Assembly: GCA_023407575.1 (NCBI GenBank)
Contig: JAEYLX010000006.1
Coordinates: 186,001-250,000, forward strand
DNA length: 64,000 nucleotides
Source: Bacillota bacterium
GTDB lineage: Bacteria > Bacillota > Clostridia > Lachnospirales > Lachnospiraceae
Direction: 5' to 3'
The position numbers were made by a program, and so were the translations under genes. Shown here piece after piece: positions 16,799 through 25,812 of this stretch (its first letter is position 1; the number at the start of each line of letters is the position of its first letter). Under the pieces are notes generated by a model, which worked only from the letters and a program-made list of their open reading frames with translations, made no database searches and was not told the DNA's origin.

Positions 16799-17977
16799 TT
16801 ACTTTTCCTGGCCTTGTAAGAATTCAAGATTTTTTCTAATCAAATTACATCGTTGTTTCACGCATAGTACAGAACGAAGAGGATCCGATGGGGTTTCCCA
16901 CACATAGTCCATTAACTTATTTATTGTTGTTGTAGCCACATGCAATCTAGTATCGCTGGAGGCATAATATAAATAAACCTCTCCGTTCTCTCTTGCAACT
17001 GCACCATTTGAAAAAACAACATTCGATACATCACCCACACGCTCACTGCCCATTGGTGCTAATAACAACCCGGAGGGCTCTGCAATAACAAGCTTTGGGT
17101 CCTCAAGTGAGGTGGCAAAGGCATAAAGTACATAGCGAAGTCCTGCTGCTGTATTTCGAACTCCATGTGCGATATGTATCCATCCTTTTTCCGTTTTAAT
17201 CGGAACAGCACCTGCACCATTTTTTGCTTCAGTCAAGGTGTGATATTTCCTTTTACTGGTCAGAATTTCTTCCTTAATTACAGCATGCTCGATATTATCA
17301 CACAGACCAAAACCAATACCACCACCAGAACCTGTGTTAATAAAGTCGTCCATAGGTCTTGTGTAAAAGGCATATTTACCATTCACAAACTCTGGATGTA
17401 ACACTACATTTCTTTGTTGAGGAGAGTTTAAAGTGATTAGATTGTCCAGCCGCTCCCAGGTTTTTAAATCTTTTGTACGAACAATACCTGCTGCTGCCAC
17501 AGCTGCTGATAAGTCTCCCACTGTCTTATCTTTACTTTCGGAACAGAATACCCCATAAATATATCCATCCTCATGCTTTGTAAGGCGCATGTCGTATACA
17601 TTAGTTTCCTCCGGGCAAGTATCCTCTAATAAAATTGGGTAATCCCAAAATCGAAATCCATCAATTCCATTATCACTCTCTGCTACACCAAAGAAGGACT
17701 TTCTGTCATTACCTTCAATGCGCGCTACCAGATAAAACTTACCATTTAATTCAATTGCGCCGGAGTTCATAACTGCATTCACGCCTAATCGTTCCATAAA
17801 GTATGGATTAGTCTCTGGATTTAAGTCATACTTCCAAAATAACGGAATATGCTCCCTTGTTAATACGGGATATTCATATCGATCATAAATACCATTGTAG
17901 AAATCAGTCTTTTTATTTTTTCGTTCAATTAAGCCATAATATTTCTCAAGCTCTTCTATGTATTTTGTATTAACCAA
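16799..17977 (-). CDS. GH130 4-O-beta-D-mannosyl-D-glucose phosphorylase
   Basis: 392 residues. Phosphorolysis of beta-1,4-mannosylglucose to alpha-mannose-1-phosphate and glucose in the cytoplasm. The five-bladed propeller family GH130 is clear, and the catalytic Asp is residue 129 in NVYDMRLT. Length and motifs such as NSGAIELNGKFYLVARIEG and TRPMDDF fit the GH130_1 mannosylglucose phosphorylase subgroup rather than mannooligosaccharide phosphorylases. The start is TTG at 17977, 8 bases after AAGGAG and overlapping the epimerase stop by eight bases, so the two enzymes of the pathway are translationally coupled. Confidence 0.93.
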   Translation of the reverse strand: MVNTKYIEELEKYYGLIERKNKKTDFYNGIYDRYEYPVLTREHIPLFWKYDLNPETNPYFMERLGVNAVMNSGAIELNGKFYLVARIEGNDRKSFFGVAESDNGIDGFRFWDYPILLEDTCPEETNVYDMRLTKHEDGYIYGVFCSESKDKTVGDLSAAVAAAGIVRTKDLKTWERLDNLITLNSPQQRNVVLHPEFVNGKYAFYTRPMDDFINTGSGGGIGFGLCDNIEHAVIKEEILTSKRKYHTLTEAKNGAGAVPIKTEKGWIHIAHGVRNTAAGLRYVLYAFATSLEDPKLVIAEPSGLLLAPMGSERVGDVSNVVFSNGAVARENGEVYLYYASSDTRLHVATTTINKLMDYVWETPSDPLRSVLCVKQRCNLIRKNLEFLQGQEK

Positions 17978-19139
17978 GTCTCGCTCTCCTTATCACTTCA
18001 AAGCACATTCTACCGTTATGGTACGGACATTTCCAGGGCTCGACCATCGGCTTGCTGCTGACGGCTGTTCCAGTCTCATCCACTTCCCAGAACCATTCAC
18101 TGCCTTCCCGTTTATCCCAGATATAGTCTTTAATATACTTCCATTGGCTTTCTGCTGCTTTTAGATATTCCACCTTTGATGGGTCCTTCTCATATCCGTT
18201 TAAGAAGCCAACCATAGTTTCTGCCTGCACCCACCAAATTCTAAAAGTATTTACTACACCCTTTTCACATTCATTTTTTAAAGAATGACCATCAAAGGCA
18301 ACCTTATAAATCTGGGCTGTTAAATCCTTTGTAATCGGATATATTTTATCTTTATATGCTTTTTCACCAAGTATCTCCACTCCTCTATCCAAGAGCCAGG
18401 CTGTTTCAATATCATGTCCATAGGAATGAAGATCTAAGATTGAATTCATGTTTTTATCAAAAAAGACTTCCTGACGATGAAGTATAGGATTATAGACTTT
18501 ATCAGTGAAGATATTAATTATCTGTTCTAATTTTCGTTTCACCTCTTTATCCTGTGTAACACGATATAATTCTGTATAGGCTTCAAATACATGAAGTAAG
18601 GTATTCATTGTTTTATGTGCAATTATCCCATTCTCGGATAATTTATCATTCTCGATTTCGTGAAATTCCTGATCAAAAGCTTCTAAATATCCTATCTTGT
18701 CCTTACACTTTTCTTCTATGATATGAAATAATTCAAACGCCATTTGTAAAGCAGCTTCATCTTTTATTGCGTCATAATAGGAGGATAGTGCATAAATTGC
18801 AAAAGCATGATTATAAGTGCATTTAATTGTTTCAGCTGGTGTCCCATCATAGTTAACTGACCAAAAAATACCGCCCTTTACTTTATCCATGCAAAACTCT
18901 CTCATAAATTCAAAAGCATGTCTTGCTTCCTCTAACAAGGCTTCGTCCTTTAACACTAGATACGCATTAGCAAAAAACCAGGTAATTCGACTATTTAAGA
19001 TGCAACCCTTTATGGCTTTTTTATCTATTGTTAAGTCATAATCCATCCATCCATAATATCCACCATTTTCATCATCCCGCAATTTCTTCCAGAAAGGAAT
19101 GATAACCTTTTCCAAATGTTCTTTTACTTCGTTTACCAT
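17970..19139 (-). CDS. Cellobiose/mannobiose 2-epimerase (AGE family)
   Basis: 389 residues, an (alpha/alpha)6-barrel of the N-acylglucosamine 2-epimerase superfamily, with the disaccharide-epimerase motifs SYGHDIETAWL (His242), WWVQAE (about 302-307) and EPWKCPYHNGRMC (His374). The two His residues are the family's acid/base pair. It interconverts reducing-end mannose and glucose, here turning mannobiose into mannosylglucose for the GH130 phosphorylase encoded by the next, overlapping gene. It is the first gene of the leftward operon; ATG 19139 follows AGGAG by 7-8 bases. No signal peptide, cytoplasmic. Confidence 0.93.
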   Translation of the reverse strand: MVNEVKEHLEKVIIPFWKKLRDDENGGYYGWMDYDLTIDKKAIKGCILNSRITWFFANAYLVLKDEALLEEARHAFEFMREFCMDKVKGGIFWSVNYDGTPAETIKCTYNHAFAIYALSSYYDAIKDEAALQMAFELFHIIEEKCKDKIGYLEAFDQEFHEIENDKLSENGIIAHKTMNTLLHVFEAYTELYRVTQDKEVKRKLEQIINIFTDKVYNPILHRQEVFFDKNMNSILDLHSYGHDIETAWLLDRGVEILGEKAYKDKIYPITKDLTAQIYKVAFDGHSLKNECEKGVVNTFRIWWVQAETMVGFLNGYEKDPSKVEYLKAAESQWKYIKDYIWDKREGSEWFWEVDETGTAVSSKPMVEPWKCPYHNGRMCFEVIRRARLG

Positions 19140-19200
19140 CCCTTAACTCCTATCTTTGCATTTCGGTTACTTCACAATAATTATTAGCCACTTAACAAAT

Positions 19201-19216
19201 AGCTAATTAATTAGCT
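19201..19216. promoter_or_regulatory. Perfect 16-bp palindrome, candidate operator
   Basis: AGCTAATTAATTAGCT is fully self-complementary and sits in the leader of the mannan operon. It could bind the LacI-type regulator encoded at 20481 or another dimeric protein. Being AT-rich it may also occur by chance, so confidence is modest. Confidence 0.4.
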
Positions 19217-19523
19217 TAATTTTATTTTATATTAATTAAAAATTAAATCATCATCCATTCTTGCATTTTATATTCTAATCTTGATTAATTTATGCAAATA
19301 TTATATAATAAATACAAAATTTAATGTTTTTTGTACTTTTTATATATATTCGAAATAAAACATCGATATGACAATTACCTTAATTAATCTAATTATAGTA
19401 TTAAATTATTCTTATTAATAATAAATATAAGCTTATTTCCAGTAATGAGGTTAAAATATTAATTATTTCGAAAGCTAGTTCTATTTTATAATTAATATCA
19501 AGCCTTATTTAAAACATGTGAAA

Positions 19524-19544
19524 TAACAAGTTGTCTACTTGTTA
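19524..19544 (+). promoter_or_regulatory. Inverted repeat TAACAAGT/ACTTGTTA before AraC gene
   Basis: Perfect 8-bp arms at 19524-19531 and 19537-19544 with a 5-base spacer, ending 6 bases before the GGAGG of the regulator gene. As DNA it could be an autoregulatory site; as RNA it would form a hairpin beside the ribosome binding site. Only one copy is seen. Confidence 0.5.
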
Positions 19545-19562
19545 AGAATTGGAGGCAGTTAT

Positions 19563-20471
19563 TTGGATATTAATCATGATTTCTTAAGTCTTTTACAAGC
19601 AAATACTGTATTATCAAGCAACCTATTGTTTCAAGATTATTTGCCAAAGCCACTTTTCCCACCCGATTCCATAGTAAATAACCTGCCTTTTGTACAGGCA
19701 TACGGCAATATTTGTTCCACCTACCCTTATTATTATGAGACCTCTGAATTCGATAGTTTTTGCTTAATATATACGGATAGAGGTGCTGGAACATTAAATT
19801 ATAACAACCACAATTATTCCATCGTTTCGAATACACTCGCTCTTATCGATTGCAGAATCAACCATAAAATTAAAATAAATCAGTCTCCCTGGAATTATAA
19901 AATATTTTATATGAAAGGAGATCTCCTCCCTTTTATATACAACACACTAACTGACTATGATCAAAATATTTATACCTTTTCATTAGGTTCCGATATTCCA
20001 GATTTAATACAGAAGCTTTATACCCATCTGAATAAGAATCCTGATAATTTCTTTTTACATGCGAAATTAATTAATGAACTTTTATTTGAAATATTAATAG
20101 AAAAAAATAGACCAGAAGAAGCTGAAGCTCGCATCCCAAACTATTTGTCTGAAATTAAGCAGGATTTTGATAAAAACTACTGTAACTGTTTTTCTCTGGA
20201 CAATCTCGAATTACAGTACCCTGTCAGCAAATACCGAATCTGCAGAGAATTTACTGCTCAATATGGAATCTCTCCCATTCAATACTTAAATGCAAGGCGA
20301 ATAGAGGTTGCAAAAGAGGCTTTACGATACACTGATAAAAAAATTAGTGAAATTGGCAGGATGGTTGGCTTTGATAATGCAAATCATTTTATACGTCTGT
20401 TCAAACAAAAAACCGGCGTCACTCCACTAATCTATAGGGAGCAACCGCCGGCAGCAATAAGTATAAAATAA
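19563..20471 (+). CDS. AraC-family transcriptional regulator
   Basis: 302 residues from TTG 19563, chosen because GGAGG (19551-19555) lies 7 bases upstream; an earlier in-frame TTG at 19539 overlaps an inverted repeat and has no SD. The N-terminal half has a cupin-like sensing pattern (YTDRGAGTLNYNNHNY, TLALID), and the C-terminal 100 residues carry two helix-turn-helix motifs ending in the AraC signature (ISEIGRMVGFDNANHFIRLFKQKTGVTPLIYR). It is divergent from the mannan operon and the likely local activator, sensing a manno-oligosaccharide. Its stop lies only 10 bases from the convergent LacI-type gene, with an AT-only palindrome at 20466-20482. Confidence 0.9.
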   Translation: MDINHDFLSLLQANTVLSSNLLFQDYLPKPLFPPDSIVNNLPFVQAYGNICSTYPYYYETSEFDSFCLIYTDRGAGTLNYNNHNYSIVSNTLALIDCRINHKIKINQSPWNYKIFYMKGDLLPFIYNTLTDYDQNIYTFSLGSDIPDLIQKLYTHLNKNPDNFFLHAKLINELLFEILIEKNRPEEAEARIPNYLSEIKQDFDKNYCNCFSLDNLELQYPVSKYRICREFTAQYGISPIQYLNARRIEVAKEALRYTDKKISEIGRMVGFDNANHFIRLFKQKTGVTPLIYREQPPAAISIK

Positions 20472-20480
20472 TTATATTAT

Positions 20481-21500
20481 TTAATTGAGTTTTGCAACAC
20501 TGTCCTTGTAAACTATATTTCCTTCTACGATACTTAATCCTGATTTGTATATTTCTCCACTCATTTTTTTCAATAACATATTAATGCTTCTACGCGCCAT
20601 TTCTTTTACATTAACATCATAAGTGGTTATACCAATATCACAAAGGCCTGGATAAAGGTAGTTATCAAATCCTACAATTGATATATCTTCCGGAATACGA
20701 TACCCTTTTTCTCTTAAAGCCTTTATCAAAGTACTGGCTGTAAGATCGCAGTTACAGACAAAGGCTGTAGGCATTTTCGCCGGAAAATCAAATTTAAAGC
20801 TAGCTACATCCCCGGTTTCCCAATCACGGTCATCAAGTATCCATTCCTCGGAAACCTTTATTCCATGCTCCATCATTGCTTTACAGTATCCAAAATATCT
20901 GTCATTAATGCTCCCTGTATAAAGCAGCGTTCCAACATAAGCAATATCCTTATGTCCCATATCAAACAGATAATTCATTAACATATAGGTACCATAATAC
21001 CCATCTGAAATTACAGCATCACAATTACTGGTTTCATCAAAAAAATCGAGACATTGGATTGGAATACTCTCATCCGATCGAAGATTCTGTATATAACCAT
21101 TATTTGGCCTGCCTATTAAAATAACACCGTCAACTTTTTTTTCTCTAATCAATTTAGGAAGCACAGAATTCTTCTCATCTTCCATACTGATAACTTCCAG
21201 CATTGTAAAACATTCTTTCTGGAATGCTTTTGTAGCAACTTCTTGATATATCTTCCAGTAGAACGATTCATACTCACCAAAGTATCGATCAGGCACAATA
21301 ATTCCGATATTGTAACTCTCATTCCTTTTCGTGCTTTTCATCACGGCAGGTTGTTTATATCCCATCTGATTCGCGAGTTCTTTAATCTTCTCTCTCATAT
21401 CCTCGCTGACACCCTTTTGTCCAGATAGCGCTTTTGACACGGTTACTGTGCTTACGCCTAACTCAGATGCGATATTTGCCATCTTCACCTTTTTTGCCAT
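20481..21500 (-). CDS. LacI/GalR-family transcriptional regulator
   Basis: 339 residues. The N-terminal helix-turn-helix is classic (MANIASELGVSTVTVSKALSG), followed by a periplasmic-binding-protein-like sensor domain (about 60-335; NIGIIVPDRYFGEYESFYW, ISIVGFDNY). The ATG at 21500 follows AGGGGA. It lies between the AraC-type regulator and the GH36 gene and may be read with GH36, 141 bases upstream on the same strand. The effector is probably a galactoside or mannoside; the sequence alone does not tell which. Confidence 0.92.
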   Translation of the reverse strand: MAKKVKMANIASELGVSTVTVSKALSGQKGVSEDMREKIKELANQMGYKQPAVMKSTKRNESYNIGIIVPDRYFGEYESFYWKIYQEVATKAFQKECFTMLEVISMEDEKNSVLPKLIREKKVDGVILIGRPNNGYIQNLRSDESIPIQCLDFFDETSNCDAVISDGYYGTYMLMNYLFDMGHKDIAYVGTLLYTGSINDRYFGYCKAMMEHGIKVSEEWILDDRDWETGDVASFKFDFPAKMPTAFVCNCDLTASTLIKALREKGYRIPEDISIVGFDNYLYPGLCDIGITTYDVNVKEMARRSINMLLKKMSGEIYKSGLSIVEGNIVYKDSVAKLN

Positions 21501-21641
21501 CGAAATTCCCCTATTTAGTTTTTTTAAGTAGTTTTTTACTTTTTTTTAACTATATTCATTTTAATAAAAGGGTATTCCTTTGTCAACAGACATAATAATT
21601 AATGTATTCAATTAACAAAACTGCGCGTCATCACTAAGCAT

Positions 21642-23837
21642 TTAGTCCTCAATTGCTATAAGGTGAATTAACTTGCCTTTATAGTCACCCCAAGGATTTT
21701 CTATTAAAATGCCGGCGTTCATTAAAGTACTACCGTAATTAATAACTTCTGAACCCTCTATTCTATATTGTTTTTCTGGATTAAGCCCTTTTAAGCGAAT
21801 TTTTCTGCTATGGCAGTTAGGCCTGTTCATTACCTGAATGAAAGTAACCAAAGCTTCCGACTTATCCTTTGAAATAATTTGCCAACAATCAAACTGATGA
21901 TTGCTGAAATAAGAGGCAATGCGGTAGTAATCCCCTGTTCTAATCAAATCATTAAACTTATGATACATCTTTATCTGATTCGGAATCATAGCCCTGTCTT
22001 CCAACGAAATCTTTGTAACATCCAGTTCATATCCAAAGGTTCCCGCCAGTGCAACATATCCTCTGGTTTCAAACGGCGTATCTCTCCCTACCGTATGGTT
22101 AGGGCAATCACTTACATGAGCTCCCATGGCTGATAATGGATATATCATTGCCGTACCTTCCTGTATCGCAAGTCTTTCAATCGCATCCGTATCATCAGAA
22201 CACCAAATCTGCGGACTATAAAACAACATACCCGCATCGAATCTTGCTCCTCCACCTGAACAATTTTCTAATAAAAGGTATGGGAACTCCTTTGTCAATC
22301 TTTCCTGCAATTCATATACTCCAAGTACATAACGGTGATACAGTTCACCTTGTCGGTCGGCAGGAAGCTCCACACCTCCAATATCACTTAGCGGTCTGTT
22401 CATATCCCATTTAACATATTCGATATTGGCACCTCTTAATATTGCTGCTATACTTTCATAAATATAATCTACCACTTCTCTTCTTGAGAAGTCCAATACA
22501 TACTGATTACGGGAAAGTCCGGCTACTCTTCCGGGAACTGATATTGCCCAATCCGGATGGGCTCTGTATAAATCCGAATCCGGTGATATCATTTCCGGTT
22601 CAAACCAGATACCAAACTTCATGCCCAATTTGTTTACTTCATCAACAAGATATTTCAGTCCTCCCTGAAGCTTGTCTTCATTAACCACCCAATCCCCTAA
22701 TGCCATATTGTCACTGCTTCTACTGCCAAACCAGCCATCATCCATAACAAGCATTTCTATCCCCAGGGATGCCGATTCTTTTGCAATACTTATTAATTTT
22801 TCGGTATCAAAATTAAAGTAAGTCGCTTCCCAATTATTTATCAAAATCGGACGTTTCTTATCCTTATATTCACCTCTAATTAAATGATTACGGTACAAAT
22901 CATGAAAGTTTCTGCTCATTCCGCCAATGCCCTCTTCGGAATATGTTAATACCACTTCCGGGGTCTGAAAACTGGCTCCTGATTCTAATTTCCATCTAAA
23001 ATCATAGGGATTAATACCAATAACAGCTCTAATATTATCAAACTGGCTCATTTCAACACTTGCTAAAAAATTTCCTGAATAAACCAGATTAAATCCATAT
23101 ATCTCGCCCACATCCTGTGTCGTACTCTTAGAAGCTAATGCCATAAAGGGATGATCTTGATGACTGGATTCTCCTCGAATAGAAGAGGTGCTCTGTTTCC
23201 CATATCCAACCTGTTTTCTCTGTATATGTCGCTCTCTCGCCCAGGAGCCATGAAGGGTAATTAGGTCAAACTCCAGATTGTCCATGTCCAGGCAAGCAGA
23301 TAATGCCTTTGTTAAATAAATTTCTTCTGTTCCACTATTTATTATTTTAACGCTTCTGGTAACTGCATCCACCTCTTCAAATACCGTGTAAGTAAGGATC
23401 ACCTCCAGATTTAAGATACAATCTTTACATAATAGCTCTAAAGTAGTACAAGCTTCTCCACTGCCAAAAGTCGCTGGTAAGCCCTCCAGTGTCGGTTTGC
23501 CCGCATATATCTTATGCGAAATATAGCTTAGCTGCAAAGAGGTATGCCCACCAAGAGTCTCAATTGCAATGCAATCTTCTCTGAAGTCACCGATTCCGTG
23601 TGTGGAATACTCTGTTGGAAAGCAGTCATAAAAGGATAACCGATCCCGATTATTTCTGGATGGAGTATACGGAGATTCTTCCAGCCTAATCAAGTGCTGT
23701 AGGTTATAATCGTCTATTTTTTTACCATAGTAGATATGCCCAACAAAAGCCTCCTCATCAACAATTCCAATGAGATAGCTTGTCTTTGGTGTATCTAGTT
23801 TAAATACTCTTTCCTGTTCATCATACATAATTCCCAT
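21642..23837 (-). CDS. GH36 alpha-galactosidase
   Basis: 731 residues, the full length of bacterial tetrameric GH36 enzymes. N-terminal beta-supersandwich (about 1-330), catalytic barrel (about 330-640) and C-terminal beta domain. The nucleophile is Asp478 in YVKWDMNR and the acid/base Asp548 in WCSDDTD; MDDGWFG and LENCSGGGARFD are further family motifs. No signal peptide, so it removes galactosyl side groups from imported galactomanno-oligosaccharides or raffinose-type sugars. ATG 23837 follows GGAG by 8 bases. It has its own 476-base upstream region, so it is probably a separate transcription unit, possibly extending into the LacI gene. Confidence 0.95.
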   Translation of the reverse strand: MGIMYDEQERVFKLDTPKTSYLIGIVDEEAFVGHIYYGKKIDDYNLQHLIRLEESPYTPSRNNRDRLSFYDCFPTEYSTHGIGDFREDCIAIETLGGHTSLQLSYISHKIYAGKPTLEGLPATFGSGEACTTLELLCKDCILNLEVILTYTVFEEVDAVTRSVKIINSGTEEIYLTKALSACLDMDNLEFDLITLHGSWARERHIQRKQVGYGKQSTSSIRGESSHQDHPFMALASKSTTQDVGEIYGFNLVYSGNFLASVEMSQFDNIRAVIGINPYDFRWKLESGASFQTPEVVLTYSEEGIGGMSRNFHDLYRNHLIRGEYKDKKRPILINNWEATYFNFDTEKLISIAKESASLGIEMLVMDDGWFGSRSSDNMALGDWVVNEDKLQGGLKYLVDEVNKLGMKFGIWFEPEMISPDSDLYRAHPDWAISVPGRVAGLSRNQYVLDFSRREVVDYIYESIAAILRGANIEYVKWDMNRPLSDIGGVELPADRQGELYHRYVLGVYELQERLTKEFPYLLLENCSGGGARFDAGMLFYSPQIWCSDDTDAIERLAIQEGTAMIYPLSAMGAHVSDCPNHTVGRDTPFETRGYVALAGTFGYELDVTKISLEDRAMIPNQIKMYHKFNDLIRTGDYYRIASYFSNHQFDCWQIISKDKSEALVTFIQVMNRPNCHSRKIRLKGLNPEKQYRIEGSEVINYGSTLMNAGILIENPWGDYKGKLIHLIAIED

Positions 23838-24313
23838 ATTGTACTCTCCTTCTCATTTTAAAACTTTCTTTACTGCTAAAAGGAGCGTTTCCCCTTAATA
23901 CCAACATATTCTAGGTATCTACGCTACTTTTTTTGACCAAATTATATGACAAATCGGTCAATGATTACTCATTTCTATGTACTTTGTTACTATTTAACTG
24001 TGATACTATACTAGTATTACACGGGTCATAATGTCAATATCATAAATTTATAACTATTCAAAACCTAGCTGCATAATTGATAAATTTGCCGTAAAAGCTG
24101 CTTTCAGCGAGAGTCAAACAGCTCATTTTCTAATATAAAAAAGTATGAGGTAGCAATATCTTTTCTGTTTCGCTAAAATAGCACTAATTATGATAAAGAA
24201 AGGATTAGCTTTTATGACCACCCCTGATTATTTTGCATAGCAAAGGCTATTGCAAATAAATTAAATTCATGTATTAGCCTTTGCATATCCAAAGCTTTAT
24301 AAGGAGATGCAAA
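23838..24313. promoter_or_regulatory. Divergent intergenic region GH36 / DUF1062
   Basis: 476 bases without a gene. An imperfect palindrome GTGATACTA/TAGTATTAC (24000-24020, one mismatch) lies about 165 bases upstream of GH36 and could be an operator. A 10-bp stem GCAAAGGCTA/TAGCCTTTGC with a 25-base loop (24240-24284) precedes the DUF1062 gene. No convincing -35/-10 pair was found on either strand. Confidence 0.4.
24240..24284 (+). repeat. Hairpin GCAAAGGCTA/TAGCCTTTGC
   Basis: Perfect 10-bp arms (24240-24249 and 24275-24284) 30 bases before the DUF1062 start. It is not followed by a T-run, so a leader hairpin is more likely than a terminator. Confidence 0.5.
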
Positions 24314-24907
24314 ATGAGCTATAAAAGAAAGTTTGAATATAGAATAATTCCCGAGGAATCCTACTCCATCCTTCGTAACTGCCCAACCTGTGGATGTAAG
24401 TCAGTTTTTATTAACAGTAATCATTTTCGAGTTAACGCAAATGGAAACCGTATTGATGTATGGCTAATCTATCATTGTGAGAAATGTAAGCATACTTATA
24501 ATCTTACAATTCATGAAAGACTTAGGCCACAAGACATCTCACCGGAGCATTATTAAAAATTCATGGAAAATAATATTGATCTTGCTGTTGTGTATGGAAC
24601 AGATAAATCCGTCTTTGCCAAAAACAAGGCTGAAATAGATTATAATAACATGAAATATCAAATTCATTCCTTAAATTCTATTGGTAATATGAAGGATACT
24701 TCAATTCGTTTTGAATTAGACGATCTCATAATTATTGAAAATCCCTTTGACTTAAAGATTAGAACTGATAAAATAGTTGCGGAGCTACTACGAACTACAC
24801 GAAACAAAGAAAAGCAACTAGAAAAAGCCGAAATGATTGTTATTAAGAATAATTCAATAGAACGTAATATTGAAATACTGATTAAAGGAGCTATTAACAA
24901 TGAATAA
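24314..24907 (+). pseudogene. DUF1062-family gene interrupted by one in-frame TAA
   Basis: From ATG 24314 (AAGGAG 7 bases upstream) to the stop at 24905-24907, the frame is continuous except for TAA at 24554-24556. The first part (80 residues) has a zinc-ribbon-like pattern (NCPTCGCK ... YHCEKCKH) and the phrase DVWLIYHCEKCKHTYNLTIHER typical of DUF1062. The second part resumes at once in the same frame (KFMENNIDLAVVYG) and looks like the C-terminal half of the same family; together about 197 codons, the usual length. No SD precedes the internal ATG at 24563. A single nonsense mutation, a sequencing error or readthrough are the options. The end overlaps the GNAT gene start. Confidence 0.75.
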
Positions 24908-25775
24908 TAAATATACCATAGTAAAGGCTTATCAGGAGAACTCCTTACTTAGAAGTAGCTTTAATAAACTTGCTGGCGAAACCTTTGCTCTTAATTTTGA
25001 GGATTGGTATCAGAATGGATATTGGAAAGATAAATACATCCCTTATTCCATTGTTGATGAGGGTATTGTTGTAGCTAATGTTTCAGCAAATATCATGGAT
25101 TTTGAGATTAATGGAACTATGAAAAGATATATACAAGTTGGCACCGTTATGACGAAAAGCTCTCATCGTAATCAAGGACTTAGCAGATGCCTAATGGAAG
25201 AAGTCCTAAAGGACTATAAAGATAACGTAGATGGAATATTCCTTTTTGCAAATGACAGTGTTCTTGACTTCTATCCAAAGTTTGGTTTTCGTAAAGGAAC
25301 CGAATACCAGTATACAAAGGATGTAGACGACCAGAATGAATTCTGCGCTGTTCCAACTCCAATGAAGAACAAGGACGACTGGAAGTTACTTGAACAAGCT
25401 ATTAAAGGTAGTGTATGTAATAGTAGTCTGGATTCTAGATTTAATATGGAGCTTATTATGTTCTATATCACTAAATTCATGAAGAATAATGTATTTTTTA
25501 TTGAGAGTCAGAATGCTTATGTTATTGCAGAAATCAACGAGGATCAACTTAAGATTTTCAATGTATTTTCACCCGAAACATCAGATTTAGATCAAATCAT
25601 TAAGTGTTTTGGTCAACGAATTAAAAAGGTAGCACTGGCGTTTACACCCTTAGTTAAGAACAATTACACTAGCACTTTACAAACCAAAGAAGACACTACT
25701 CTATTTCTTTTAGGCGAAGATTTTAAGGACTTCGAAGAATATAAAATGATGTTTCCGGAATTAGCCTATGCATAA
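24900..25775 (+). CDS. GNAT N-acetyltransferase (Eis-like two-domain)
   Basis: 291 residues. The N-terminal half is a GNAT fold with the acetyl-CoA loop pattern (VGTVMTKSSHRNQGLSRCLM, corresponding to V-x-T-xx-xxR-x-x-G-x-S) and FANDSVLDFYPKFGFRKG, typical of motif B. The C-terminal half (about 150-291) resembles the second domain of Eis-like acetyltransferases. The substrate is unknown. ATG 24900 follows GGAG by 9 bases and overlaps the end of the DUF1062 frame by eight bases, so the two form an operon continuing to the methyltransferase. Confidence 0.85.
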   Translation: MNNKYTIVKAYQENSLLRSSFNKLAGETFALNFEDWYQNGYWKDKYIPYSIVDEGIVVANVSANIMDFEINGTMKRYIQVGTVMTKSSHRNQGLSRCLMEEVLKDYKDNVDGIFLFANDSVLDFYPKFGFRKGTEYQYTKDVDDQNEFCAVPTPMKNKDDWKLLEQAIKGSVCNSSLDSRFNMELIMFYITKFMKNNVFFIESQNAYVIAEINEDQLKIFNVFSPETSDLDQIIKCFGQRIKKVALAFTPLVKNNYTSTLQTKEDTTLFLLGEDFKDFEEYKMMFPELAYA

Positions 25776-25812
25776 GAAAGTAACTTATTAATTTCACCTT
25801 TTGGAGGAACCC

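Larger units (their letters stand above)
19140..19562. promoter_or_regulatory. Divergent control region between mannan operon and AraC regulator
   Basis: 423 very AT-rich bases without a gene. A perfect 16-bp palindrome AGCTAATTAATTAGCT lies at 19201-19216, 62 bases before the epimerase start. TATAAT boxes are visible on the minus strand at 19300-19305 and on the plus strand at 19487-19492, but neither has a convincing -35, which fits activator-dependent promoters. An 8-bp inverted repeat lies just before the regulator (separate entry). Confidence 0.6.

Noticed and set aside
20466..20482. Terminator between AraC and LacI genes
   Set aside because: A perfect AAATAAT/ATTATTT repeat overlaps both stops, but it is AT-only and too weak to call a terminator.
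21520..21545. LacI operator AAGTA/TACTT upstream of the LacI-type gene
   Set aside because: Arms of only five bases in a T-rich stretch, without the central CG usual in LacI sites.
24563..24907. Separate gene of 114 residues
   Set aside because: In the same frame as the preceding DUF1062 part, separated only by one TAA, and no SD before its ATG; treated as the second half of one broken gene.
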